Notes: generated by a model from the sequence alone, not told the origin. Counted from the first letter of the stretch, positions 1 through 5,247 are shown. The stretch is 5,781 nt of DNA from an uncultured Clostridia bacterium (GCA_947304495.1 CAMZBG010000047.1:1-5781); one strand, 5' to 3'. Made by a program: numbers and translations.

Positions 1-138
1 GTTTCTGCTAATGAAGGGGCCAGGTTAGAAGTGGATCATATTATACCTATATCTAAGGGTGGTAAAACAGTAATAGATAATTTACAGACTCTGTGTATGA
101 GTTGTAATAGGGGTAAAAGTGATAAGGACTTTAAATAG
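1..138 (+). CDS. HNH endonuclease, C-terminal fragment (5' end outside window)
   Basis: This is an open frame from base 1 to a TAG at 136-138, giving the last 45 residues of a protein that starts upstream of the window. It carries the core of an HNH (McrA-like) nuclease: E10-V-D12-H13-I-I-P16 followed by S-K-G-G, then D26-N27-L and the C32-x-x-C35 zinc knuckle with N36 and K39. H13 would be the general base of the beta-beta-alpha-metal fold. The third motif position holds Asn (CxxCN) rather than His, a common variant. An upstream CxxC partner, if present, lies outside the window. Such proteins cut DNA and occur in restriction, phage and group I/II intron contexts; with only this tail I cannot tell which. 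The fragment resembles stand-alone HNH nucleases rather than the HNH domain of Cas9. Family assignment is secure; biological role is unknown. Confidence 0.85.
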   Translation, partial: VSANEGARLEVDHIIPISKGGKTVIDNLQTLCMSCNRGKSDKDFK

Positions 139-146
139 AGAATACT

Positions 147-173
147 AAAAGGAGAATTTAATTCTCCTTTTTT
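147..173 (+). terminator. Rho-independent terminator after the HNH gene, possibly bidirectional
   Basis: An 11-bp perfect stem (147-157 with 161-171, core GGAGAA/TTCTCC) closes a 3-nt loop. The T-run at 168-173 is partly in the stem. It begins 8 bp after the HNH stop codon. The stem base is A-rich on one side and T-rich on the other, so the minus strand also ends in a short T run (TTTT). It could therefore stop the convergent gene at 294-1073 as well, less efficiently. Confidence 0.85.
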
Positions 174-293
174 GACTATTAATATAAATCTTAATACCAT
201 TTTATTATGTTGGCACTTGTCTTTTCTTTCTTCAATCTTTATATTATAGCTTCGTAATCTACTTTTGTTATTTGTAAATAATAAATCTACAAC

Positions 294-1073
294 TCAAAAT
301 CTTTCGATAATATTAAAATATGATATACGTACTATTTCTGCGTCTTTTGAATTATCAGATTTAACATATTTCTTGTAATCATTATATTTTCCATATCTTA
401 TTTTAGTGAGCTCAACCAATAATTTAAAGTTTGAGTTTTCATCCACAAGCAGAGCCTTAAATTCTCCTTCTTTAAAATCTTCGTTAATGGGATTATATCC
501 ATCATGTGGAGTTATATAGTAGTCAACTTTATTATTTAATATATCATTTAATAGGTTGTTACTGATATGATAAATTGGATAAGAACCATATTTATTCTGT
601 TTTTTACTCCTATATCTAGTAATTGAAGGTTTTGGTGATGACGCATCTTTAAGTCCGATGAATAATAAATATTGTTTAACATTATTAATATAATATAATT
701 CTTGTGTGCTATAGAATTTTTCATCATCGCTAGATATAGAAAAGGATTCTGGATAATCATACAAATCTTGTAATAACTCTTCGAAATTATGTGAGTGTAG
801 ATGTCTTATTTCGGCTTTATCATATTCTTCATTTGTATCAGGATTTATGCGTCTTGTTATCAATTTACATGTATATGGATAATATAATCCGGTATATGCT
901 AAATCACTTAGGGCACTTTCGTAGCTTTTATATATTTCAATATCACTATAAGATTCTATATTATTAGATAGTGGAAGTATTAACTCGAATTTTAACCTTT
1001 CTTTATCAAAAAATGGTGTTGGTAAATTATTATGTTTAAATCTTTGGTATTTTTTTAATATATTCTTTTTCAT
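294..1073 (-). CDS. Hypothetical protein, 259 aa, no recognised family
   Basis: I do not recognise this protein. The ATG at 1073-1071 is chosen because GGAGGA lies 5 nt upstream; an in-frame TTG at 1085-1083 overlaps that ribosome binding site and is unlikely to be used. The stop is TGA at 296-294. The product looks soluble: no signal peptide or membrane segment, many Tyr, Asn, Asp, Lys and Ser, a single Cys (C69), no Trp. Visible features are a basic N-terminus (residues 2-13), a His-rich stretch R90-H91-L-H93-S-H95, an acidic middle (about 96-120), a basic patch around 152-162 (R-Y-R-S-K-K) and the turn-like P189-H190-D-G-Y. None of these is enough to call a function. It converges on the HNH gene and points away from the operon at 1407, suggesting accessory DNA. 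Being a real gene is supported by the ribosome binding site, length and upstream promoter signals. Confidence 0.75.
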   Translation of the reverse strand: MKKNILKKYQRFKHNNLPTPFFDKERLKFELILPLSNNIESYSDIEIYKSYESALSDLAYTGLYYPYTCKLITRRINPDTNEEYDKAEIRHLHSHNFEELLQDLYDYPESFSISSDDEKFYSTQELYYINNVKQYLLFIGLKDASSPKPSITRYRSKKQNKYGSYPIYHISNNLLNDILNNKVDYYITPHDGYNPINEDFKEGEFKALLVDENSNFKLLVELTKIRYGKYNDYKKYVKSDNSKDAEIVRISYFNIIERF

Positions 1074-1083
1074 TTGTTCCTCC
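1074..1083 (-). promoter_or_regulatory. Ribosome binding site fixing the start of the 294-1073 gene
   Basis: Read on the minus strand, GGAGGA (1083-1078) is followed by 5 nt and then ATG (1073-1071). It overlaps the alternative TTG start at 1085, which has no comparable site of its own. This decides for the 259-residue form over the 263-residue form. Confidence 0.85.
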
Positions 1084-1107
1084 AAGGTATTGTTTGATTT
1101 ATCAGAT

Positions 1108-1128
1108 TAATAGTAATCATAACTATTA
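1108..1128. repeat. Inverted repeat TAATAGT-N7-ACTATTA, candidate operator
   Basis: Perfect 7-bp arms (1108-1114 and 1122-1128) flank a 7-bp spacer. The repeat covers the expected transcription start (about 1125) of the minus-strand gene whose -10 box is 1132-1137. A dimeric repressor bound here would block that promoter; alternatively it is a weak 7-bp leader hairpin. Its ACTATTA arm recurs in the neighbouring repeat at 1149-1163. Confidence 0.5.
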
Positions 1129-1131
1129 CGT

Positions 1132-1159
1132 ATTATATCATACTGTGGATAGTGGGAAA
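1132..1159 (-). promoter_or_regulatory. Probable promoter of the 294-1073 gene (consensus -10, weak -35)
   Basis: On the minus strand a perfect TATAAT (1137-1132) lies about 60 bp upstream of the ATG. With a 16-bp spacer the -35 would be TTTCCC (1159-1154), only 3 of 6 consensus bases, which fits a regulated promoter. A second TATAAT at 1167-1162 also lacks a good -35. The predicted leader is about 50 nt. Confidence 0.45.
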
Positions 1160-1163
1160 CTAT
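1149..1163. repeat. Inverted repeat ATAGT-N5-ACTAT, second candidate operator
   Basis: Arms 1149-1153 and 1159-1163 flank a GGGAA spacer. It covers the -35 position of the minus-strand promoter, while the related repeat at 1108-1128 covers the start site. One flank extends to ACTATTA, identical to an arm of the other repeat. Centre-to-centre distance is about 38 bp. Confidence 0.4.
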
Positions 1164-1177
1164 TATATTTTGGATTA

Positions 1178-1264
1178 ATAAAAATGAGACACCTTTCGGT
1201 GCCTCTTCAGGGGGTTTTGGTTTCGTCATAATAATATGACTAACATAACTTGTATCGTTATGCT
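1178..1264 (-). ncRNA. Predicted small RNA of about 87 nt with three hairpins
   Basis: A near-consensus promoter (1271-1299) starts a minus-strand transcript at about 1264 that ends at an intrinsic terminator, giving about 87 nt. In order it can form hairpin 1 (arms 1262-1257 and 1249-1244, CATAAC/GTTATG, 7-nt loop), hairpin 2 (arms 1240-1235 and 1230-1225, GTCATA/TATGAC, 4-nt loop), a 19-nt unpaired stretch (1224-1206) containing ACCCCCT, and the terminator hairpin (1205-1186). The exposed C-rich segment could pair with G-rich ribosome binding sites, as in several Gram-positive small RNAs; that is inference. I do not recognise the family. The alternative is a cis-acting attenuator leader for the gene at 294-1073, but no competing antiterminator pairing with the terminator arms is visible. 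Confidence 0.6.
1180..1205 (-). terminator. Intrinsic terminator of the small RNA (GAAA tetraloop)
   Basis: On the minus strand GAGGCACC (1205-1198) pairs with GGTGTCTC (1193-1186) across a GAAA loop, 8 bp including one G-U pair, followed by ATTTTT. The G-U is a wobble only when transcribed from the minus strand; on the plus strand it becomes an A-C mismatch and no T-run follows. The structure is therefore oriented to the minus strand. Confidence 0.8.
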
Positions 1265-1270
1265 ACATTA

Positions 1271-1299
1271 ATCATAGTTTATTTTATAATATTTGTCAA
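1271..1299 (-). promoter_or_regulatory. Near-consensus sigma-A promoter of the small RNA
   Basis: On the minus strand TTGACA (1299-1294, 6 of 6) and TATGAT (1276-1271, 5 of 6) are separated by exactly 17 bp (1293-1277). It is the best promoter match in the window. It faces away from the operon at 1407 and no protein start with a ribosome binding site follows it before the terminator. Confidence 0.8.
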
Positions 1300-1328
1300 T
1301 CAAGTTTTTAGTAGTTTAACAAAAAAAT

Positions 1329-1354
1329 ACATTTTTATATTTGAACAAAAATGT
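1329..1354. repeat. Inverted repeat ACATTTTT-N10-AAAAATGT
   Basis: Perfect 8-bp arms (1329-1336 and 1347-1354) flank a 10-bp spacer. It sits between the two divergent promoters, about 8 bp upstream of the -35 of the plus-strand operon and 30 bp upstream of the small-RNA -35. It may be a regulator site; in such AT-rich DNA it could also arise by chance. Confidence 0.35.
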
Positions 1355-1361
1355 CTACGTG

Positions 1362-1390
1362 TTTACTAAATTCTTTTTTTATTCTATAAT
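1362..1390 (+). promoter_or_regulatory. Promoter of the 1407-3926 operon
   Basis: TTTACT (1362-1367, 4 of 6) and a perfect TATAAT (1385-1390) are 17 bp apart. The predicted start near 1396-1398 leaves a leader of only about 10 nt before the ATG at 1407. This rules against translation from the in-frame TTG at 1341 or ATG at 1395. Confidence 0.65.
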
Positions 1391-1392
1391 TT

Positions 1393-1402
1393 GGATGGTG
1401 AT
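1393..1402 (+). promoter_or_regulatory. Ribosome binding site deciding the 1407 start
   Basis: GGATGGTGAT contains GGTGAT (1397-1402), complementary to the 16S rRNA 3' end, 4 nt before the ATG at 1407. The ATG at 1395 overlaps this site and the TTG at 1341 has no ribosome binding site. The start at 1407 also yields the N-terminus MPSWSIHL, the sort expected for this family. Confidence 0.65.
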
Positions 1403-1406
1403 AATA

Positions 1407-2099
1407 ATGCCTAGCTGGTCAATTCATTTGAAAATAGGAAAAGAGTTAGTAAAAGAATTAGGATTAGATAAAGATAAATTTTTGTTTGGTAGTTTACTTC
1501 CAGATACAGATTATGATTGGAAGGTGAATAGAAATCTTGCACATTATTATGGAAAACTAAGGTTTCCAAAGTGTCCTTCTGAAGATATGGTTGATATAGA
1601 TGGTTTTATAAATGATTATAAAGATTATCTATATGATGATTTAATAAAAGGATATTATGCTCATCTTTTGGCTGATCATTATTATAATGAATACATATAT
1701 TATGATAAATGGGTACAAAGAGATGGAAAATTGGTAGGGGTAAAAACTGTTAAGGGAGATATAATAGACGTAGAAGATCATTATAAGTTGGCGGCTCGAC
1801 CAAAGCATAGGGATTTAGAATTATATGGAAAGAGATTATTTTTAAAAGAAAAAATTGTGTTCCCTGAAGACGAAATGAAGATAATTAAATGTATAGATTT
1901 ATTAAAAGATAATTTTATTAATAAAGATAATGTAATAAAGAGAATTAAATATTTGCATAGTGATTATATTGATTATTTTTTGAAAATTAGAGAAGGAGAG
2001 AAAGGTTCTAAGTATAAACTATTTACGGAAGATGAGTTGGATAACTTACTAAATGGGTGTATAGAGTATATTTTACAGAAATTGAAAGAGTTAGAATAA
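1407..2099 (+). CDS. Zinc-dependent phospholipase C-like protein, 230 aa
   Basis: This appears to belong to the zinc-dependent phospholipase C / S1-P1 nuclease-like helical fold. Starting at the ATG at 1407 the protein is MPSWSIHL..., with candidate metal ligands H7, D33 in F-G-S-L-L-P-D, H46 in A-H-Y-Y-G, and H86-xxx-D90-H91 in the Y-A-H-L-L-A-D-H-Y segment. Spaced His/Asp residues like these bind the zinc cluster in the family. The rest is charged and helical, rich in Lys, Asp and Tyr, ending in a short Leu/Lys/Glu helix. An upstream in-frame extension to a TTG at 1341 would add a hydrophobic stretch resembling a signal peptide, but the promoter lies inside it and it lacks a ribosome binding site, so the protein is predicted cytoplasmic. 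The substrate is unknown; many bacterial members are uncharacterised. It is the first gene of a three-gene operon. Confidence 0.7.
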   Translation: MPSWSIHLKIGKELVKELGLDKDKFLFGSLLPDTDYDWKVNRNLAHYYGKLRFPKCPSEDMVDIDGFINDYKDYLYDDLIKGYYAHLLADHYYNEYIYYDKWVQRDGKLVGVKTVKGDIIDVEDHYKLAARPKHRDLELYGKRLFLKEKIVFPEDEMKIIKCIDLLKDNFINKDNVIKRIKYLHSDYIDYFLKIREGEKGSKYKLFTEDELDNLLNGCIEYILQKLKELE

Positions 2100-2108
2100 G
2101 GTAGAGAT

Positions 2109-3338
2109 ATGGCAAGGCGATTAAAAAAGAGATTTAAGCTTTTATTGGTTTTTATGATAGTTATTGCTTTGGGATTTGGCGTGTATTGTTTTTATAATAA
2201 AAGAGATAAAGAAGTAATTAAGGAAGATAATAAAAAGGTGGATAAAATAAAAGAAAAGGTTGAAGAACCAGTTGTAGTAGAAGAACCAGTAGAAGAACCA
2301 TATATGAATGTATTAAATGATGGGGGAATATTTAAAGAGTATTATGGAATAGCTTATAATAGAATGATAAATATGAGTTTAGATGAAAAAATAGCTCAGA
2401 TTTTTTTGGTAAGAGTTCCTTTATATGATGGAATAAATATATTAGAGCAAAATCAATTTGGGGGATATTTATTATTTGGTAGAGATGTTACTAATATAAC
2501 GAAAGATGATCTAATTGCTAAGTTAAATAAGTATCAAGAAGTAAGTAAGATTCCAATAATAATAGCAATAGATGAAGAGGGGGGAAGTATTAGTAGAATT
2601 AAAAATAATACTAATATTGTTAGTGAACCTTTTTTATCACCGATGGATTTATATAATCAGGGTGGTATGGATTTAATAGAAAGTGATCTTAGGAAAAAGA
2701 ATAGTTTGTTAGAAGAACTAGGGATAAATCTGAATTTGGCGCCGGTAGTTGATGTGGCTTCAGAAGGGGCATTTATTTATAATAGAACATTGGGGCAAGA
2801 TGTGAATACTACTTCTTTATTTGCAGAAACAGTAGTAAGAGTTTCTAAAGAATCGAAAGTTAGTTATACATTAAAGCATTTTCCTGGATATGGTAATAAT
2901 GTAGATACTCATAAAGGATTAGCAGTAGATAATAGGACATTAGAAGAGTTAGAAGGGAAGGATTTGATACCTTTTAAAAGAGGTATAGATGTGGGGGCAG
3001 AATGTATATTAGTAAGTCATAATATAATGACTAATATAGAAGATGAAATTCCAGCTTCATTATCATTAAAAGTACATAATATATTGAGAAATAATCTTAA
3101 TTATACAGGCGTAATAGTAACTGATGATTTGTATATGGATGCGATAAAAGTGTATCAAGATAAGCCTAGTATAAAAGCTTTAATAGCTGGTAATGATTTA
3201 ATAATAATTACAGATTATTTAGAGGGAATGAATGAGATAAAAGAAGCTATTAATAATAATGAAATAGATATTGGTTTACTTGATAGAGCGGTTTTGAGGG
3301 TTTTAGCTTGGAAGTATTATAAAGGTTTGATACAATAA
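2109..3338 (+). CDS. nagZ: Membrane-anchored beta-N-acetylhexosaminidase, glycoside hydrolase family 3 (NagZ type)
   Basis: The enzyme likely removes N-acetylglucosamine from peptidoglycan fragments. A basic N-terminus (residues 2-10) and one membrane segment (about 11-29) suggest a signal anchor with the catalytic part outside the cell, joined by a charged linker (30-65) with three EEP repeats. Family 3 motifs follow in order: G-G-Y-L-L-F-G-R (118-125), A-I-D-E-E-G-G-S (153-160), L-A-P-V-V-D-V (210-216), N-R-T-L-G-Q-D (225-231), K256-H257-F-P-G-Y-G, D266-T-H268, and V-T-D339-D-L. The DTH histidine is the hallmark NagZ-type acid/base and D339 the expected nucleophile. The usual KHFPGHG is KHFPGYG here (Y262). 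The catalytic region is complete for a one-domain NagZ. The ATG follows the previous stop by 9 bp, with AAGG of the ribosome binding site overlapping that stop. Family certain; exact substrate inferred (related enzymes can be phosphorylases). Confidence 0.88.
   Translation: MARRLKKRFKLLLVFMIVIALGFGVYCFYNKRDKEVIKEDNKKVDKIKEKVEEPVVVEEPVEEPYMNVLNDGGIFKEYYGIAYNRMINMSLDEKIAQIFLVRVPLYDGINILEQNQFGGYLLFGRDVTNITKDDLIAKLNKYQEVSKIPIIIAIDEEGGSISRIKNNTNIVSEPFLSPMDLYNQGGMDLIESDLRKKNSLLEELGINLNLAPVVDVASEGAFIYNRTLGQDVNTTSLFAETVVRVSKESKVSYTLKHFPGYGNNVDTHKGLAVDNRTLEELEGKDLIPFKRGIDVGAECILVSHNIMTNIEDEIPASLSLKVHNILRNNLNYTGVIVTDDLYMDAIKVYQDKPSIKALIAGNDLIIITDYLEGMNEIKEAINNNEIDIGLLDRAVLRVLAWKYYKGLIQ
2262..2300 (+). 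repeat. GAAGAACCA repeats encoding the EEP linker
   Basis: Three identical 9-bp units (2262-2270, 2280-2288, 2292-2300) encode Glu-Glu-Pro with Val-rich spacers. This is a low-complexity Pro/Glu linker between membrane anchor and enzyme domain, of the sort that can vary in copy number between strains. Confidence 0.7.
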
Positions 3339-3353
3339 TAGTGGAGGTATATT

Positions 3354-3926
3354 ATGAAAACAGAAATTGAAGAAAGAGTATTAGAGATTAACAAAGAGGA
3401 AGTAATAAAGAAATTAGAAGAATTAGGTGCTAAAAAAGTTGGAGATTGGCATCAGAGAAGATATGTGTATGATTTTATGCCCAAGAGAGAAAATGAGTGG
3501 ATAAGACTTAGAAATAATGGTGAAGAGACCACTCTAACTTATAAGAATGTTGAAAGTAAGGATATAGCTGGTACTAAAGAGTTGGAAATAGTAGTGTCTG
3601 ATTTTGAAGAAACTAATCAATTATTACATATAATGGGATATACCCCTAAAGCTTATCAAGAAAATCTTAGAACACGTTATTATTTAGATCATATAGAGAT
3701 AGATATAGATACTTGGCCTTTAATTCCTACTTATTTAGAGATAGAAGGTCCTAGTGAAGAGGATGTTAAAAAAGTAGAAAAGTTATTGGGATTAAGTGAT
3801 GCTAAAGTAACTACACTTAGTTGTCAAGATATTTATTTAGAAGAATATGGAATAGATATTAATCAAATTGAAGAATTAAAATTTGGAGAAGGTGAAGGAG
3901 AAGAATCTGAAGTTATTAAATTATAA
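3354..3926 (+). CDS. CYTH domain protein (triphosphate tunnel metalloenzyme), 190 aa
   Basis: CYTH proteins form a beta-barrel tunnel that binds triphosphate-containing substrates with divalent metal; known activities are inorganic triphosphatase, thiamine triphosphatase and class IV adenylate cyclase. The N-terminal signature ExExK appears as E4-I-E6-E7-R8, with Arg replacing Lys. Other tunnel residues are visible: R51 and R53 in W-I-R-L-R, K64 in T-L-T-Y-K, E76 and E78 in K-E-L-E-I, R106/R108, and the acidic strand E115-I-D117-I-D119 with Y-L-E129-I-E131-G. The C-terminus adds an acidic tail (179-187) beyond the usual domain. GGAGGT 5 nt upstream fixes the start, 15 bp after nagZ, so it is co-transcribed. 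The terminator stem begins inside its last codons. Family confident; inorganic triphosphatase or adenylate cyclase activity cannot be decided from sequence alone. Confidence 0.85.
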   Translation: MKTEIEERVLEINKEEVIKKLEELGAKKVGDWHQRRYVYDFMPKRENEWIRLRNNGEETTLTYKNVESKDIAGTKELEIVVSDFEETNQLLHIMGYTPKAYQENLRTRYYLDHIEIDIDTWPLIPTYLEIEGPSEEDVKKVEKLLGLSDAKVTTLSCQDIYLEEYGIDINQIEELKFGEGEGEESEVIKL

Positions 3927-3941
3927 CTTTAGATTTTTTTT
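3904..3941 (+). terminator. Rho-independent terminator ending the three-gene operon
   Basis: TCTGAAGTTAT (3906-3916) pairs with ATAACTTTAGA (3923-3933), 11 bp with one G-U, across a 6-nt loop, followed by eight T (3934-3941). Two A at 3904-3905 can extend the stem. The stop codon of the CYTH gene (3924-3926) lies in the descending arm, so gene end and terminator overlap. It separates this operon from arcA. Confidence 0.8.
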
Positions 3942-3965
3942 GTCCTTTATTTGTATATGTTTAAG

Positions 3966-3974
3966 TGATATAAT
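3966..3974 (+). promoter_or_regulatory. Extended -10 promoter of the arc operon
   Basis: TGATATAAT gives a perfect TATAAT (3969-3974) with a TGn extension (3966-3968). The best -35 at 17-bp spacing, TTTATT (3946-3951), matches only 3 of 6, as is usual for extended -10 promoters. The predicted start is near 3981, leaving a leader of about 16 nt. I see no clear ArgR or Crp/Fnr-type palindrome in the short gap. Confidence 0.65.
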
Positions 3975-3996
3975 ATATTTAGAATAGGAGGAATAT

Positions 3997-5247
3997 ATGA
4001 TGGGTGGCATACATGTTACTAGTGAAATAGGGAAATTAAAAAGAGTTCTTCTACATAGACCAGGTAAGGAATTATTAAATTTAACACCTGATACTTTAGG
4101 AGAACTTTTATTTGATGATATACCTTTTTTACCAGATGCACAGCAAGAACATGATGGATTTGCTAAAGCATTGGCCGATAATGGTGTAGAAGTGGTATAT
4201 TTGGAAGATTTAATGACAGAGGTTTTAGACATAAGTGAAGAGATAAAAAATCAGTTTGTTGAACAATTTATGGATGAAGCTGGAATTAATTCTTATAAGT
4301 ATAGGGGATTAGTTTATAAATATTTAATGAATATTAAAACTAATAAGAAATTGGTTTTAAAAACAATGGAAGGAATTCAAATAAGTGAGATTCCTAAGAT
4401 TACTAAAAATGATAGTGATACTTTGGAAGATTTTGTTAATACTCCTGATAAGTTTATTGCAGCACCAATGCCAAATTTATACTTTACTAGAGATAATTTT
4501 GCGAGTGTTGGTGAGGGGATTGATTTACATCGTATGTATTCAGTAACTAGAAATAGAGAATGTATTTATGCTGAATATATATTTAAGTATCATCCCGATT
4601 ATAAAAATGTATCTAAATACTATAATAGAAAGTATTCTTGGAGTACAGAAGGTGGAGATTTATTAAATATTAATGAGCATGTAGTTGCTATTGGTATTTC
4701 ACAAAGAACTAAAGCTCAAGCTATAGATCAACTAGCTAAGAATTTCTTTAAAGCTCCAGATTGTAAAATAGATACTGTTTTAGCTTTTAGTATTCCAGAA
4801 AGTAGAGCTTTTATGCATTTAGATACAGTATTTACACAAATTGATAAGTATACTTTTACATATCATCCAGGTATTATGGGTACTTTACAAGTGTTTGAAA
4901 TAAAAGAAGGAACACAACCTAATACTACTGAGGATTTGATAGTAAATGAGATTAATGCTTCATTGGATAAAATATTAGAAAGATATTTAAATCATCCGGT
5001 TAAATTAATACCATGTGCTGGTGGGGATAAGGTTGCTGCTGAAAGAGAACAATGGAATGATGGATCTAATACTTTATGTATAGCACCAGGAGTTGTTATT
5101 GTTTATGATAGAAATAATGTAACTAATGATGTTCTTAGAAAAGAAGGAATAAAAGTAATTGAGATACATGGAGCTGAATTATCACGTGGACGTGGGGGAC
5201 CTAGATGTATGAGTATGCCTTTAGAGAGGGAGGACGTAAAATGGTAG
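3997..5247 (+). CDS. arcA: Arginine deiminase, 416 aa
   Basis: Arginine deiminase (EC 3.5.3.6) hydrolyses L-arginine to citrulline and ammonia in the cytoplasm, the first step of the ATP-yielding arginine deiminase pathway and a source of acid resistance. Length and motifs are typical: N-terminal [16 protein letters not shown] (9-24), F-T-R-D (163-166), E218-G-G-D221, the catalytic H274 in M-H-L-D-T (273-277), and the nucleophile C404 in the C-terminal [11 protein letters not shown]. No key residue is missing. AGGAGG at 3986-3991 lies 5 nt before the first ATG (3997) and 8 nt before a second in-frame ATG (4000); either may be used, changing the protein by one residue. The gene has its own promoter after the upstream terminator and overlaps arcB by 7 bp, so it heads the arc operon. 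Confidence 0.97.
   Translation: MMGGIHVTSEIGKLKRVLLHRPGKELLNLTPDTLGELLFDDIPFLPDAQQEHDGFAKALADNGVEVVYLEDLMTEVLDISEEIKNQFVEQFMDEAGINSYKYRGLVYKYLMNIKTNKKLVLKTMEGIQISEIPKITKNDSDTLEDFVNTPDKFIAAPMPNLYFTRDNFASVGEGIDLHRMYSVTRNRECIYAEYIFKYHPDYKNVSKYYNRKYSWSTEGGDLLNINEHVVAIGISQRTKAQAIDQLAKNFFKAPDCKIDTVLAFSIPESRAFMHLDTVFTQIDKYTFTYHPGIMGTLQVFEIKEGTQPNTTEDLIVNEINASLDKILERYLNHPVKLIPCAGGDKVAAEREQWNDGSNTLCIAPGVVIVYDRNNVTNDVLRKEGIKVIEIHGAELSRGRGGPRCMSMPLEREDVKW

Larger units (their letters stand above)
1074..1406. other. Intergenic control region between divergent genes
   Basis: These 333 bases contain no protein gene I can support. From left to right they hold the ribosome binding site and leader of the minus-strand gene, an inverted repeat at 1108-1128, a TATAAT box at 1132-1137, an inverted repeat at 1149-1163, a second TATAAT at 1162-1167 (all for or near the minus-strand gene), a predicted small RNA with its own terminator and promoter (1178-1299, minus strand), an inverted repeat at 1329-1354, and the promoter and ribosome binding site of the plus-strand operon (1362-1402). 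Confidence 0.7.

Noticed and set aside
217..245. Plus-strand promoter-like match (TTGTCT-17-TATATT) pointing into the 3' end of the minus-strand gene
   Set aside because: Imperfect match in very AT-rich DNA with no gene, hairpin or terminator downstream on that strand.
548..760. 70-codon minus-strand frame
   Set aside because: Lies inside the 294-1073 gene in another frame on the same strand; a shadow.
1110..1229. Minus-strand frame of about 40 codons starting at ATG 1229 (MTKPKPPEEAPKG...)
   Set aside because: No ribosome binding site, and it runs through the small-RNA terminator.
1185..1232. Plus-strand 15-codon frame from an ATG at 1184-1186, possible toxin peptide
   Set aside because: No ribosome binding site and not hydrophobic; it is the opposite strand of the small-RNA hairpin.
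1178..1264. Resemblance of the terminator hairpin (GGCACCGAAAGGTG) to the 3' hairpin of some tracrRNAs, with an HNH domain nearby
   Set aside because: No CRISPR repeats, no anti-repeat partner in the window, and the HNH fragment is of the stand-alone CxxC type, not Cas9.
3921..4232. 103-codon minus-strand open frame
   Set aside because: Mostly antisense to arcA, with no ribosome binding site or family resemblance; a shadow frame.
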